A stretch of DNA of 64,000 nt from Aquarana catesbeiana (GCF_042186555.1 NC_133333.1:223512757-223576756); one strand, 5' to 3'; positions 24,918 to 37,080 are shown, counted from the stretch's first letter. Made by a program: numbers and translations. The notes: generated by a model not told the origin, from the sequence alone.

Positions 24918-25559
24918 TATATAGAAACATCACCACACCTATTGTGGCTTATGGTAACACAAAGCACTTTTCAGGTGCTGCTGAGTATATTTAGTCCCCA
25001 GTTTAGGACAAGAGGGCGTGATGTATTGAACTGACAGGTGCAGACTTGAATTCCATTTGTTTTTTGTTTTAAATAGAGCCTACAAAGGTTATAAAGGCTC
25101 TGTCTTGGAAACACAACAGGAAATTAGAAGAAATACCTCTCCAACATTGGGGGAAATTTTGTTTTTGACAATTGAATAGGTAGATTTCTTGTGGGATTTG
25201 CTCTCGTCTTCCTGCTTTTGGTGACAGCTGGCCTTTTTAGGATTTCACTTCCTGTCTCACTGACTGTTGTCACTTGGACCGTAATTCAGGGCGAATCTCT
25301 TCAGTGGTGAGACAGACAGCCATGAAGATCTGCCCTTCTACTTTAAAACAAAAATTTTGTGTGCAACTCCAATGTAATGAATCTCAGGTTGGTGTGTTGG
25401 CCTATAAAAATGACATGCCTTATGTGTCAAGGCTACAAACCTGCCATTTGTTGGTAGGGGCACTTAACATGGCGGTGGTGGGGTGTTCAAGGCTGGCTCA
25501 TGGGCTGTTTCTAAAATACAAGCTTGTGTACCGTTTACAAGGCTGGTGTGTGGGGTTTT
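24918..25559. other. Unassigned non-coding stretch
   Basis: Contains GGATTTCACTTCCTGTCTCA, which resembles a phrase in the repeat families near 43681 and 53435, so part of this is probably an old copy. No gene supported. Confidence 0.4.
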
Positions 25560-26250
25560 GTTTTTATTTTTATTTTTTTACATTATAGAAAATAAGGTAC
25601 ATATAAAAAAGAGCCATTGGGCATTCCCTGGCTCACGGGTACACATTAGCAAAACAACTTACAAAAACACAAGTAGAATAACCATCAACAATAGACTGCA
25701 GTAATTACTCACGGCACATAAGATAAAAGTAGAATATCATTGAATACAAGGAAGAAATTGTCTTCAACTCTCCACTGGGCATGTGGGAGAAAAAGGGAAG
25801 GCAGACTCAGTCATCCATGTTTAAAAAAAAAAAAGAAAAAATGCTCAAACATGATTCCTAAGGGGTTTACAGACATAACTTTTGGGGGCACCCTCGGTAA
25901 AGGTAGGCAGCCAGCCTTATAGATGGGTATGGCGTCATTAACCGTTGATTTCCAATAATTTAGGTTGGGGGAGGCCTCTGCTAACCTCCATTCCAATGCT
26001 ATAGCCTTTCTGGCAATAAATAATAGGCTAATGAGGGTCTTTATGAAAGGCCAAAGGAGCAACTAAACCCAAGAGACAAAATTCAATACATATAGGCATT
26101 GGTATGGTAGTCAGTACAGATATAAACTGGGTAACCTCTGACCAGAAGACCTGGATCCCAGGGCATGACCAAAACGCATGGTGGAAATCCGCTTGGTCCT
26201 CCTAAACACCAGGATGTTTGAGGGTCATGAATGATAAGCCAGACTGGTAA
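25560..26250 (-). mobile_element. Possible degraded L1-type retro-fragment
   Basis: Begins with a T-rich tract and has a minus-strand look. Phrases such as TGGATCCCAGGGCATGACCA and GGCAATAAATAATAGGCTAA recall vertebrate L1 3' regions, but I recognise no reverse transcriptase motif. Weak assignment. Confidence 0.3.
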
Positions 26251-26402
26251 ACACTAGCCATAACTGTATGTATACTGTATATTGCCCTAGAAGTATTTAG
26301 AGGCTACATTATTTTTTGGGAGTTAGGGTTATGGTGATTTGACCACCATAACCTATGGCTTGCATTGCTGTGTTGCATGTAAAGTTATCCCAAAGCATTT
26401 GG

Positions 26403-26690
26403 CACCACCTGGGCCTGTAAGACTGTAATAGGGTTAAGTGGCTGACGTTCTGTACCATAGTCATTAAACTGGTCGTCTGTGAAAGCTCTGATTGCCTACG
26501 GGTATTACGAGCACAGTATGATCATGTAACATTTCATAACAGTTGACACCACCTGGGCCTGTAGGGCTAATGGGGTAAAGTGGCTTACACTCTGTTCCAT
26601 AGCAATTAAACTGGTCACCTGTGAAGGCTTTGATTGCGCATGGGTATTGCGGGAACGGCGTAATCCTGTGATCTACCATCTAAGATAAGG
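26403..26690. repeat. 144-bp tandem duplication, two diverged copies
   Basis: CACCACCTGGGCCTGTA occurs at 26403 and again at 26547, each followed by similar GTGGCT and TTAAACTGGTC segments and a GATTGC and GGGTATT phrase. Divergence suggests an old duplication. Confidence 0.85.
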
Positions 26691-28223
26691 TAGGCTTCTG
26701 TTCACCTTGGGAAGATCTCAAGGAGTTGGCCCAGCAGTACATGCTAGGACTTCAGTTTCTTGACAGCTGGAGGGTCCATTGGGCCAACGCCTTGTCTAGC
26801 CTGTCACTTGACATGTCTCTGTGATGTGTGGACTACCATCTGCAAAGCAATGACCCTGTAACGCCCAAACAGCAAATCCAGAAAATATGTGACAAAGGCA
26901 TGTCTTACCTGATTAATGATGGCTTGCATCACGGGAAATTATTCTCCATGCTGAACCCCTGGAGGGCAGAATTTCGCAATAGACATTTTTGCATAAAATG
27001 CCGGTTTCTCAGGCGCAGCCAGCTGGGTTGGAATAGTGATGATGTCACCTGGTACGAGATCAGCCAGAGGTGTCATCTGCCTTAGAAAGGAAATCACTTT
27101 ACAGCACTGACATTAAATAAATTCCAGTTTCTCACTTTCCTGCCACTGACATTCTGTTACAGTTCTCGTCACTATTTCATACCATACAGCAATTTACTGG
27201 AGGAAATAAAGGTGATATGAGTTACATGATCCAACATGCAGAGAACCCGAGAACAAAAATGTAATCTTGCAGCTTACCAGTCCTTAGATTTGGTGACTGC
27301 ATTTGTTTTTCTTTTTTTCAGGCTTTTTTCTTTTTTTCAGGCTTTTTTTCTTTTTTTTTTTGCCTGGTAATTCTGTAAGCAAGACACTTCCTGTTCTAGA
27401 TTGACGTACTCAATATATGTGCCCCAACGGGTTAGGGAAGGGACTTTCCTATTCAGTAGGGGACCACATGACACACCCTAAGTGCACTTTTTGTGTGTGT
27501 TTACATGCATTTGTAGGCAGGTGCAATCAACTTTCTCCATTATATGTGATGCTTTTCCACAGCAGCACTGCAGTTGGAGAGAAGGTCAAGAGCAACACCA
27601 TTCCTCTATGGTTTCCTGGGTCACTGGGGAAGCATCCGATAGGATGCTGCCGCCCCATGTGACTCTGTGCCCCGAATCCCAGATTTGGCATGCGTTTGCG
27701 AGTTGATAGAGTAGGGACAGGTACCCTGCCTGGTAGGGACAGCACTAGCAGCAGGAAAAGCTTCCTGACAGGGAGGGAAAACGTAGGGTTCGCAACTTCT
27801 TTGGACGCCTGACCGTTGGGCACAAGACAGCCGGGCCGCATTCTTCCCCTCTCTGCAGATACTTACAGCTTAGTACATTCTCCTTTCTATATACTGTTGG
27901 AACTGTGATTCTTCCCAGTTGGGCTGCCTTCTCACCGGGTTTTGTGAATTGCTTCTGCATTCTTTCAATACAAGTTATTTCATTGCACTGGGACTTTTTT
28001 TGGTACACTGTGGTGTTTTGTGTATGAGCACTGCACCAAGGGCTACATTTTAAAAAAATAGGAAAAAAAACAAACTACAGTTCTGGGTGTAAATCTGGTC
28101 AGAGGTTTAAAACAAAAAATGCATGGCTCTATCCACTGTCCAGAAGTTATGAATTATCCTTTTTTATTTTTAGGCTATGTGATGAAATATGAAATCCTTC
28201 TGCTGTAAGAAGGGTTTACTATA
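26691..28223. other. Unassigned non-coding stretch
   Basis: Contains a pyrimidine tract with repeated TTTTTTTCAGGC (27310-27361). Overlapping short frames occur on both strands at 27417-27841. No domain is recognised. Confidence 0.4.
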
Positions 28224-28298
28224 CAACCGTGGCCAAGACTTTTGAGAATGACACAAATATTAATTTTCACAAAGTCTGCTACTTCAGTGTTTTAGATC

Positions 28299-28380
28299 TT
28301 CTTCTTTTTCTTTTTTTCTTTTTCTCTTTTTCTTTTTCTCTTTTTTCTTTTTCTCTTTTTTCTTTTTTTCTCTTTTTCTT
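28299..28380. repeat. Pyrimidine microsatellite inside Tc1
   Basis: TTTTTCTTTTTCTC-type repeats lie where the sister copy near 4785 has only CTTTTTGTCAGATG, so the tract expanded after insertion. Confidence 0.9.
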
Positions 28381-28479
28381 TGTTACTATGGTATACTGAC
28401 CTATAATTGCACGCAAAAGTGTCAGAGGCTTTTATTGACAATTGTATTCATTTTGTATGCAAAGAGTCAATATTTGTAG

Positions 28480-29700
28480 TGTTGACCCTTCTTTTTCAAG
28501 ACCTCTGCAATTCACCCTGGCATGCTGTCAATCAACTTTTAGGCCACATCCTGACTGATGGCAGCCCATTCTTGCATAATCAATGCTTGGAGTTTTTTCA
28601 AAATTTGTGGGGTTTTTTTTTCACGCTCCTTTATAGGTGATTAAAATACTACATACTTCCACTGTGCAGCTCGTTTTGTGTGGCCATGAACATCCTCTTC
28701 TGGGGTCCCCCGGCGGCTCTCGCAGCCAACCCCCTAGGAGAAGCGCTCTCCCGGGGGGGTTACCTTGCAGGAGCGCTTCCGAGTCCATCATTTGACGTCC
28801 ATAGCCGCCGAATGTATGACTCGGCCCCGCCCCCTGGTGCCTGCGTCATTATTTTTGATTGACAGCAACGAGAGCCAATGGCTGCGCTGCTATCAATCTA
28901 TCCAATCAAGAGCCGAGAACCCCGGGCAGAGGAACAGCGCGTCCCCGCTAGGTGAAGTTCCAGGGCTCAGGTAAGTAAAACGGGGGGGCTAGGGGGCCGG
29001 TCACTGGCAGGTGTTTTTTCACCTTAATGCATAGGATGCATTAAGGTGAAAAAAACACTCCTTTAGGGTCTGGGGAGTTTCCTGCCCATGGACCCAAAAT
29101 TTTGATGTTTTGTTCCCCAAGACACTTATCACTTTTGAACTATGGGAAGGTGCTCCATCATGCTGGAAAAGGCATTGTTCATCAGCAAACTGTTCTTGGA
29201 TGGTTGGGAGAAGTTTCTCTCGGGGGACGTTTTCTGACATTCTTTATTGATGGCCGTGTTCTTAGGAAAAATTGGCAGTGGGCCCACACATGAATGGTCT
29301 CGGGATGCTTCACTGTTGGCATGACGCGGGACTGATGGTAGCACTCCACTTTTCTTCTCTGGACAAGGTTTTTACTGGATGCCCCAATTGGAAAGGAGAT
29401 TCATCAAAGAAAATGACTTTACCCCAGTCCTCAGCAGTCCAATCCCTGTACCTTTTGTAGAATATCAGTCTGTGCCTGATGGTTTTTCCTGGAGAGAAGT
29501 GGCTTCTTTGCTGCCCTTCTTGACACCAGGCCATCCTCCAAAAGTCTTCTCCTCACTGTGCGTGCCGATGTGCTCACACCTGTCTGCTGCCATTCCTGAG
29601 CAAGCTCTGCACTGGAGATGCCCCCCGATCCCGCAGCTGAATCAATTGTAGGAGACGGTCCTTAATGGACTTTTTTGGGCGCCCTAAAACCTTCTTCACA
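28480..29700 (-). pseudogene. Tc1-like transposase, broken
   Basis: On the minus strand the N-terminal linker reads GRPKKSIKDRLLQLIQLRDR near 29690-29630. The first catalytic aspartate region reads DWGKVIFFDESPFQLGHP near 29440-29385. The middle VKHSE-like and WVHGQETPQTL pieces follow before the foreign insert at 28634-29057. Frame changes and stops separate the pieces. Confidence 0.85.
28634..29057. mobile_element. Unclassified insert with 8-bp duplication and 3' hairpin
   Basis: CTCCTTTA flanks it on both sides (28626-28633 and 29058-29065). The ends (TAGGTGATTAAAATAC and TTAAGGTGAAAAAAACA) are not inverted repeats. Near the right end a perfect hairpin has arms TTTTTTCACCTTAATGCAT and ATGCATTAAGGTGAAAAAA around AGG. 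The interior is GC-rich with no clear coding. Relative to the sister Tc1, about 40 bp of host sequence is missing at the junction. Confidence 0.7.
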
Positions 29701-29893
29701 AATGCAGTGGATATGTTTTTTTTTTTTTTTAATGGGATTAGGTTCATTTTTATGGCACAGAGGGACTTTGCAATTAACTGATCTCTCTTACATAACATTT
29801 TGGAGTATATGCAAATTGCCATCATAAAAACTGCAGCAGACTTTGTGAAAATGTAATATTTGTGTCATTCTCAAAACTTTTTGGCCATGGCTG

Positions 29894-30416
29894 TACAACA
29901 TAAACACCACCCTTGGATGTCGGAGGATCTTCTTCTCATCATGCATATGTCAGCTGGTCCTGCAAGAAAAACTGATTATAGGTCAGATGTCAGGGGATGG
30001 TGTCATGGAACTGGCTCAGGAGCCAAACTGTCATCCTGCCAAAGGTCGTCTTCTAACTAGTCTGACCTGTCTTGTGTCACAGGGACATCCGAATATTTGG
30101 ATGGGGAGGGTCAGGTTACATTTCTAAACCATTTAATCACTGGTCTAAATCTCAGAAGGGAAAATTACGGGTTTATCTGTGTAATATCAGTACAACACAC
30201 CTGTCATAACTCCATTGAGAGGGTTGTATTCATTTGCAGGAGGTTCCTTTTAAGTCTAAGATTGGTGACTATCTGTAATCGGCATCAGTAATCTGTGTTT
30301 GAGTAATCCTTGTATTTGTGATTCAAATGAATTGCATTGTATCGCCTCCAGATCAGAGCACCCCTCCTCCTCCTCACTCACCCAATTCCTCCAGCATACA
30401 CTCACTTCTATTGTTA
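29894..30416. other. Unassigned non-coding stretch
   Basis: No recognised element or gene. Confidence 0.4.
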
Positions 30417-30515
30417 GGGGTTCATTTACTAGAAGTGGAGAGTGCAAAATCTGGTGATGCTGGGCATGGTAGCCAATCCGCTTCTACCTTCAGCTTGTTC
30501 TATTAAATTGTTACT
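30417..30515. mobile_element. Partial MITE (TTTACTAGAAGTGGAGAG)
   Basis: Left half of the palindromic family at 12277: GTGGAGAGTGCAAAATCTGG followed by GGCATGGTAGCCA. The inverse right arm is missing. Confidence 0.7.
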
Positions 30516-30906
30516 TAACCCACAACAGTAAAATCAGTCTGTATATGCAGTAAAGCATGCTTGTTATACTCACTGTGGAATCTAAGGGGTTAATCCTCTG
30601 CATTGCATAAAAAGGCTGTTCGATCCTGTCTTCTCTGATCCTTCCTTTCTTCCACTGTCCCCAATCCATCTCCTAATAGAACAGAGCCTTGGGGGTACTC
30701 TGCACGTGTTCAGTTTGGTGTGTGTTGCTAGAGATTTTTTTTTTTTCTTTCTTGGGAGGGTGCATGTGATCAGCACAGGGCCAATCAGCACTGTCCAGAT
30801 ATAAGGTCAGGGGTCCTGCAGCCTCATAGTCAAAACGAATTGCACTCCTGTGACCCATAGGAGAAGTCCAGCCTAAAAAGCTCAGGCTGGACTTCGACTT
30901 TAAAAC
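30516..30906. mobile_element. Partial copy of family T
   Basis: Shares GGGGTTAATCCTCTGCATTG, GGCTGTTCGATCCTGTCTTC and GGGCCAATCAGCACTGTCCA with the longer copy at 58775-59973. Its own ends are not clear. Confidence 0.7.
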
Positions 30907-31220
30907 ATTAAAAATAAGTGCCTATACTGTTTAAAATCCAGTCGTACACTATCTCACCCTGCTCTGCACATGCTCAGTTTTCCATTTTTGGCATTGTGCC
31001 GAAAATCTGACCTACTAGAGGACACCCTGCTGACAGCCTAAAGAATCTGCTGCTGCTCAGGGGCTCTGGGCTTCAGCAAAATGGCAGCCTCCGGCAAGAA
31101 GAAACAGGAACACTGCTGGAGGCAATTTATAGCACACCCTAATTTTGGTAGCCTAATTATTAATGTGGAATGTATGTTCCTTGCATAATTTTTTTTATCA
31201 AGTTTTATGTGTAAACTTCC

Positions 31221-31529
31221 ATTTTAACTATTTCTATTCCTTATGGTGCTAGCCTTACTAAATGGATCGGAAGGTATATGTTCTGTACTTTTGTTTATTT
31301 CATTTTTTTTACATTTCTTTAGTTTGGTTTCTGGCCTGGGCCAAAATGATGTCGTAGAATGTATGGGCCTTTTTTCCTTTTATCTGGAGGAGGGGCTTTC
31401 TCAGCTAAGCAGACCCTCCTGGCTGCATGCCTGAGTTGAGGACAGATGGATTCCAAGAAGTAAATGCTACATGAATCCTCTGCCCCGACTCAAGATGGCT
31501 GCAGCTAGAAATCTTAGAGGGGGGTGTGT

Positions 31530-31574
<45 letters not shown>

Positions 31575-32108
31575 AAGCGATTTCTCAACAAATTAAAGCA
31601 TGGAGACCTAGATGGGGGAGTTTGCTTTGAGTTTTAAGGCGAGGGCCACCCTCCCCCCCAAAAAAAAAAATGTAAAATTCAGCAGCTACAAATACTGTAG
31701 CTGCTGACTTTTACGATTAGGGCACTTACCTTATCGAACTGATTCTTAAGTCGGGTGCTGGTGCCGCCATCTTGGATAAGGGAAACCGACAGTGATGTCG
31801 TGCGGCTTCACAGCTGGTTTCCTACTGTGCATGCGCGAAGCTCGCTGTGCTCTGTGAAAGGGCCGGCTGGGGGGTAAAGATTGGCGGGAGGGGGGTACTT
31901 TTGGCACGTTTTGCTGTGGCAAACTGGGAGCCGGTACCTGTCAAAACTAGGTCCTGTCACCCCCCCCAAAAGGTGTACAATGTGACAGTGGAGGAGGGGT
32001 GGGGGGCAGACAAGCGGAGCTTCCCCTTTTGGGTGGAGTTCCACTTTAAAAATAATTGAATGGTGTTTTCAGTTTGTGGTGTTTAGACGCAGTTACGTTC
32101 CGCTTTAA
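31221..32108. mobile_element. Family S copy with a nested TTAA MITE
   Basis: Carries CTTATGGTGCTAGCCTTACT, GGAGGAGGGGCTTTCTCAGC and CTCAAGATGGCTGCAGCTAG and ends near CGTTCCGCTTTAA, like 21201-21661. A T run (about 31533-31573) and the element at 31634-32049 enlarge it. Confidence 0.75.
31634..32049. mobile_element. TTAA-ended MITE, family R, nested
   Basis: TTAAGGCGAGGGCCACCCT at the left, GGGTGGAGTTCCACTTTAA at the right; inside is CAGCTACAAATACTGTAGCT. Family S sequence continues on both sides. Confidence 0.75.
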
Positions 32109-32889
32109 AAAAATTAACTATCCGGCCGGGAGAGAAAATCGCTCAGTAGCATTACATTTTGCAGGGCGAATAACTCCTGCAAATCTTTATTTGCATGCAT
32201 TCCAGGATTACAAATCTTTTTTTTTGGGTGGAGGGTAAGGATATTTTTTCTGCTTTTCATAAAACATGGTATGTTGGGACCGTAGTGTCGCCCTTACCCC
32301 ATGTTACATGTGGCCTGTTTTTTTTTTTTTCTTCATTTAAAGCCTTCTAGATTGGCAGTTCCATTATTGCTTATTATTCTAGCAAATGTCACATATCGGC
32401 CAACTCGCTAACCCCGGGGAGACCGGCGGAGCGGCTCGAAGATAAGGCCGGTATTATTATTTTCCTGGGAAATGACTTCCCAACGCATGGCTCCTCTTTA
32501 TAAATCACACAGGAGAATCTATCTGCTCCGGAACATTAATAAGTTAGAAATGATAGCGGAGGACTATAAAACAAAGCGCACAGTCTCTAAATAACCAAAG
32601 ATGTATAATTGAAGATGTTAATATATCCTGACGGGAGACGTGCGGATGGGAGCTATAAGATGAATGTTTTCAGATTTATTTTTTTTTTCCCCGGCATGTG
32701 TCTGATAAAGTTCAAGAGGAATATTTAAATGTAAACACCGGAAATATAAGCGTGCAGCCCAGACCGAGTACTAGATAAGTGTACCGCTGACCCTCGGAGA
32801 GGAGTTTTCCGGTATAAACTTGTATTTTGAGGTAGTTTTTGCTCACCATCTTCTACATCAGATTAGAGATCTCTAACTTCAGCTCCGGA
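32109..32889. other. Apparently low-copy non-coding sequence
   Basis: About 32340-32880 shows no recognised repeat, balanced composition and no homopolymer bias, unlike most of the window. It is a candidate for conserved non-coding sequence, which only an alignment could show. Confidence 0.4.
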
Positions 32890-33480
32890 AGGTTTACCCC
32901 CCCCCCCCTTCATGACCAGGCCATTTTTTGTGATACGGCACTGCGTTACTTTAACTGACAATTGCACGGTCACGTGACACCGTACCCAAATAAAATGTCC
33001 TTTGTTTATTTTTATTTTTTCCCCTCACAAGTTTTTTTTCTTTTTGGTCGTTTTTTTATTTTTTGCACTATATACAAAAGACAATTTTGAATAAAAACAA
33101 TATTTTTTTTTTTTTAATCTGCTATCAAGCATACCCAGTAAAAAATCAGATTTCTTCAATTTAGGCCAATATGTATTCTGCTACATAATTTTGGTAAAAA
33201 AAAAAAAAATCCCGATAAGTGTATATTGGTTTGCGCAAAAGTTTTATAGCGTCTACAAACTATGGGATAAACTTATGGAATTTTTTTTTTTTTTCCCTGA
33301 CACTTTTTGGGGACCAGTGACGCACATACAGTGATCGGTGCTAAAAAAAAATGCACTATCACTGTACTAATGACACTGGCAAGGAAGGGGGTTAACATCG
33401 GGGGATCAAAGGGTTAAATGTGTCCCTAGGGAGTGCTTGCTAACTGTGGGGGGGGTGCTTTGACTATGGGAAAACAGAGA
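32890..33480 (+). mobile_element. Interspersed repeat family A
   Basis: Markers are ATGACCAGGCCATTTTTTGT, TTAGGCCAATATGTATTCTG and TTATAGCGTCTACAAACTAT. The same order occurs inverted at 36840-37700 and partially at 47885-48156. At 33251-33258 it holds the single GTCTACAA that is duplicated around the hAT at 37081. Confidence 0.8.
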
Positions 33481-34169
33481 CCTGTGTTCCTGCTTGGCAG
33501 AAACGCAAGATCTCCATAACAAGGGCATTATCCAACTTTAGTCAAAGCAGCACCATTTGCCTTTATCTACAGGCACCCCTTACCTGCATAGGCAATTTTA
33601 AGTAAAGGCGAACTAAACCTTTTTAAAGGTTTACAACTCAAGTAATAGAAATTCTTTTATTCTTTTTTCATTAGGAGGCTGATCTGTTGGATGGTAGTGC
33701 ATTGTGTGTCATGACTAGTTGCCATCGATAGCAAGACTGTGCCCCAGACTGCTTAATTTTTCAGATTGGGTTTAACCACTTCAATACCGGGCACTTTCAC
33801 CTCCTTCCTGCCCAGGACAATTTTCAGCGCTGCCCCATATTGAATGGAATGACAATTGCTCGGTCATGCAACACTGTACCCAATTTTTTTTTTTTTTGGT
33901 CCGAGCTTTCTTTTTGGTGGTATTCAATCACCACTTGTTTTTTTATTATTTTTTGATAAACCAAAAAAAAAAAAAAAAAATGTAGAAAAAAAAAGTTTCT
34001 TTCTGTTTTAATTTTGTAAAAAAAAGTAATTTTTCTCCTTCACTGATGGGCACTGATTTGCAGCACTAATAGGCAGCAATGGTGGGAATTGCTGATGGGG
34101 CTGCACTGATAATCATTGCACTGATTATAAGCGCAAGCCCCGCCCCCCTTCGTTCAGGAAAACCACTCA

Positions 34170-34387
34170 GGCCTCTTTCACACTTGTGCAACTTTTCCTG
34201 CGACTATGGTTGCATGACAAGTCATACCCCATGATTCCCAATGATAACCATTCATATCTGTGCGACTTCAAGGTAGTCCCTGTACTACTTTGGTCCAACT
34301 TTGATGCGAGCTGAGGTCCATAGACCTCAAGTTTACACAGGCATTCCCAGAAATCGCATCAAAATCGCGGCAATGTGAAAGGGGCTT
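34170..34387. mobile_element. Intact MITE (TCTTTCACACTTG family)
   Basis: Left GGCCTCTTTCACACTTGTGC, right CGGCAATGTGAAAGGGGC. It is the uninterrupted relative of 11451-12035 and carries one TA at 34274-34275 where that copy has an insertion. Confidence 0.82.
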
Positions 34388-34504
34388 TATCGGCTCTCCT
34401 CACTGTCAGTGTGGGTAGAGGAATGCAGATAACCGGCACTTCCTACTGTGATCAGCTGTGATTGGACACACCTGATCACATGGTAAAGAGCCTACGTCAT
34501 AGGC

Positions 34505-34640
34505 CAGTGATGGCGAACCTTGGCACTCCAGATGTTTTGGAACTACATTTCCCATTATGCTTCACTACACTGCAGAGTGCATGAGCATCATGGGAAATGA
34601 AGTTCCAAAACAACTGGGGTGCCAAGGTTCGCCATCACTG
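34505..34640. mobile_element. hAT-type foldback MITE (CAGTGATGGCGAACC)
   Basis: Left end CAGTGATGGCGAACCTTGGC, right end GCCAAGGTTCGCCATCACTG, exact inverses. Perfect 8-bp duplication TCATAGGC at 34497-34504 and 34641-34648. Confidence 0.96.
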
Positions 34641-34853
34641 TCATAGGCTCCTTACCATGATCTGGGATGCGGTGTGTCCGAGCGATACCGCACCCCTGAT
34701 CGTCGGGCTGTGCGCCCCCCGGGAGCGTGCACAAATGACATATTATGAAGGACGTCTATAGGCAGGGAAGGATGTGGTTAAAGTAGATCTCTAACAAAAC
34801 CTTTTTTTTTTTTTTTTTTTCCCTATGGAAGGGTTATGCTGACCATACACTAT

Positions 34854-34990
34854 CAGTGATGGCGAACCTTGGCACCCCAGATGTTTTGGAACTACATTTC
34901 CCATGAAGCTCAGCTACACTGCAGAGTGTACGAGCATCATAGGGAAACGTAATTCCAAAACATCTGGGGTGCCAAGGTTCGCCGTCACTG
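34854..34990. mobile_element. Second CAGTGATGGCGAACC MITE
   Basis: Same ends as the copy 350 bp upstream and about the same length. Flanks do not form a clear 8-bp duplication, so it is older or its target was mutated. Confidence 0.92.
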
Positions 34991-36378
34991 CTCTATATAA
35001 TCGGAAAAAAAGCATAAACCCAATCCGATTGGCCGTTCTAGCCAGCAGCTTCTTATTTTTGACGTAGTCACCTGTTGAACAGCTGTAATGAAGGCCTGGT
35101 TTTATCGTTTGAAGTCTTACCCCCTTCTCTGCTGATATGAATCAGGCAGAGCATGGAGGATACAGACCAGATGGCGATTTCCAACATATAAGAGATCACA
35201 CCGCGTCAACATCTGGGAAAATAAGTTTCATTCCGTGCATTTTTACAGCAGGTCTTAGATGTTTGTGCTGGCAGCAGAACATTCCTCTCCGCCGAGCCCG
35301 CACATTCTTCCGACCGTCACCTCCAGCCGAGATTGTAGCTCTGCCCGAGCAACCTGCGGCTTTTCATAACGATCGCTCATAGTACGGAGCCAGATTAAAG
35401 GTGATGGAGCGAGGAGCAGCAGATCGGCACACAATGCACCCGGGGAGGGTCCCTCCACCTGAAGTGACCACATACACCCTGAAAAAACAAACGACAAACA
35501 TTACAGCTCAGTTATTTCTAGGGGGGCGGCTTGTGTAGAGCTCCACAGATCTGATAAGTATTGGTAATATTCAGTGTTCTATTGTAAACAAGGAGGTGAC
35601 ATAGTTAAAGTGATACTCAACACACACTATCTAACCCCGTAGAGCTGGCGCCTGCCGGCCCTTTAAGGGCTTTAGAATGTCAGGAGGAGGGGTGGGGCTT
35701 ATGGTCATGTGATTGCCATTATTGGCGGTCACATGATCAAAGCTCCCGGTCACAATCAGCGAGCGAGAACTTACCGTTAACCGCCAGTAACTGTGCTGGG
35801 AGTGTGCAGAGTGTTCTATTGGTGCTAATGCCTGCAAATATGCAGCCGCTTGGCTCCAAGGTCCGGCTGCCGCGAGGCCGCATATTTGCACGCGTTTGGC
35901 GCCAAGAGGATAATTTTCCATTATCCCTTCTATTTCTGTATGTAGATGATGGCACTGTAATTATTTTAATTAAAAAAATTCCTAAGTACCTTTTTGAATT
36001 GATATACAGCTGTCACATGGCCCAGATCATTCCCAGTCTGTCTGCAGGTAAACACGAGCAGGAGGAGCTTCTAGTCCTCTGCTGCTGGTCACATGTTCTA
36101 AAGGCTTTTTTTTTTTTTTTTTTTTAAATTTTGAATACAGAATGAAAATATCATCAATAAACTTTTTAAAATCATCATACAAATATATATTTAATATCAC
36201 ATCTTTATTTTGGCAATACCCCCTCCATTCATAGAATAACAGGGAGCCTGGGAGATGAAGCCTCCATCAATCAAGATGTAATCTCCCGCTCCCAATGTGG
36301 TTATTGGGCATGGAGGAGAAGGGAGGGAGTGGTCTGTCATTTACCACTGTGTATACACTCACATGTGTGACTCTCTAG
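34991..36378. other. Unassigned sequence, partly low-copy
   Basis: 35040-35600 has no recognised repeat. 35600-35960 is GC-richer with TCATGTGATTGCCATTATTG and an inverse-like GTCACATGATC, possibly an old MITE. A T run at about 36104-36125 precedes AATTTTGAATACAGAATG, perhaps a minus-strand retro-insertion. Confidence 0.4.
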
Positions 36379-36564
36379 CAGTGTTTCTCAACTCCAGTCC
36401 TCAAGGCGCCCCAACAGGTCATGTTTTCATTCTCTCCATTATTTTGCACAGGTGATTTGATCAGTTGCCCTGCCTTAGTAATTACAACAGCTGTTTCATC
36501 TGAGGGAAATCCTGAAAACATGACCTGTTGGGGGCACCTTGAGGACTGGAGTTAGGAAACACTG
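36379..36564. mobile_element. hAT-type MITE (CAGTGTTTCTCAACTCC)
   Basis: Left CAGTGTTTCTCAACTCCAGT, right ACTGGAGTTAGGAAACACTG. Flanks CTCTCTAG and CTCTATAG match at seven of eight. Inner arms AACAGGTCATGTTTTCA and TGAAAACATGACCTGTT also pair. Confidence 0.94.
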
Positions 36565-37080
36565 CTCTATAGTCACATGGGCTGCTTAGATGTGATAGGG
36601 AGGAAATATTCAGGGTATAAATGCACTAAAAACTGAGCATGTGCAGAGCTGCCAACGCTGCTCTGCAAAAATCCCCAACTGCAGCGTTTGTAATTCAGAG
36701 ATCTGTTCTGTCAGCAGGGATGTGATGGATTGTTTGTCCCTGCATAGCAGGGACTCAAATCCATCACATCTTAGTAAAAACAGCGAACTGTACGCACAAA
36801 CACTGGTTAGGCACAGAGTAAACACTTTGATCACCCCTGATGTTTAATCCCTTCCCAGCCAGTGTCATTAGTACAGTGCATATTTTTAGCACTGATCACT
36901 GTATTAGTAACACTGGTTCCCAAAAAGTCAGTGTCAGACTGTTCGTTGTAATATCACAGTCCCACTATAAGCTGCTGATCGCTGCCATTATATATTTTTT
37001 ATCTTAGTATATTTTTTATAAATAATTAAAAAAAAAAAAAACGCATACAAATTCCAGTATATATCCCATAGTTTGTAGAC

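Larger units (their letters stand above)
28224..29893 (-). mobile_element. Tc1-like element with both ends, interrupted
   Basis: Left end CAACCGTGGCCAAGACTTTT and right end AAAACTTTTTGGCCATGGCT are inverse, each followed by GAATGACACAAATATTAAT or its inverse, with TA flanks. It is of the same family as 4713-5420. It contains an expanded pyrimidine tract (28299-28380) inside the left terminal region and a foreign element at 28634-29057. About 1.24 kb remains without the insert, so it also has internal loss. Confidence 0.9.
33772..34781. mobile_element. TTAA-ended element, family B, with nested insertions
   Basis: Starts TTAACCACTTCAATACCGGG and ends AGGGAAGGATGTGGTTAA, inverted ends with TTAA. 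It hosts MITEs at 34170-34387 and 34505-34640. The remaining sequence is poly(T)-rich and non-coding. Confidence 0.7.
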
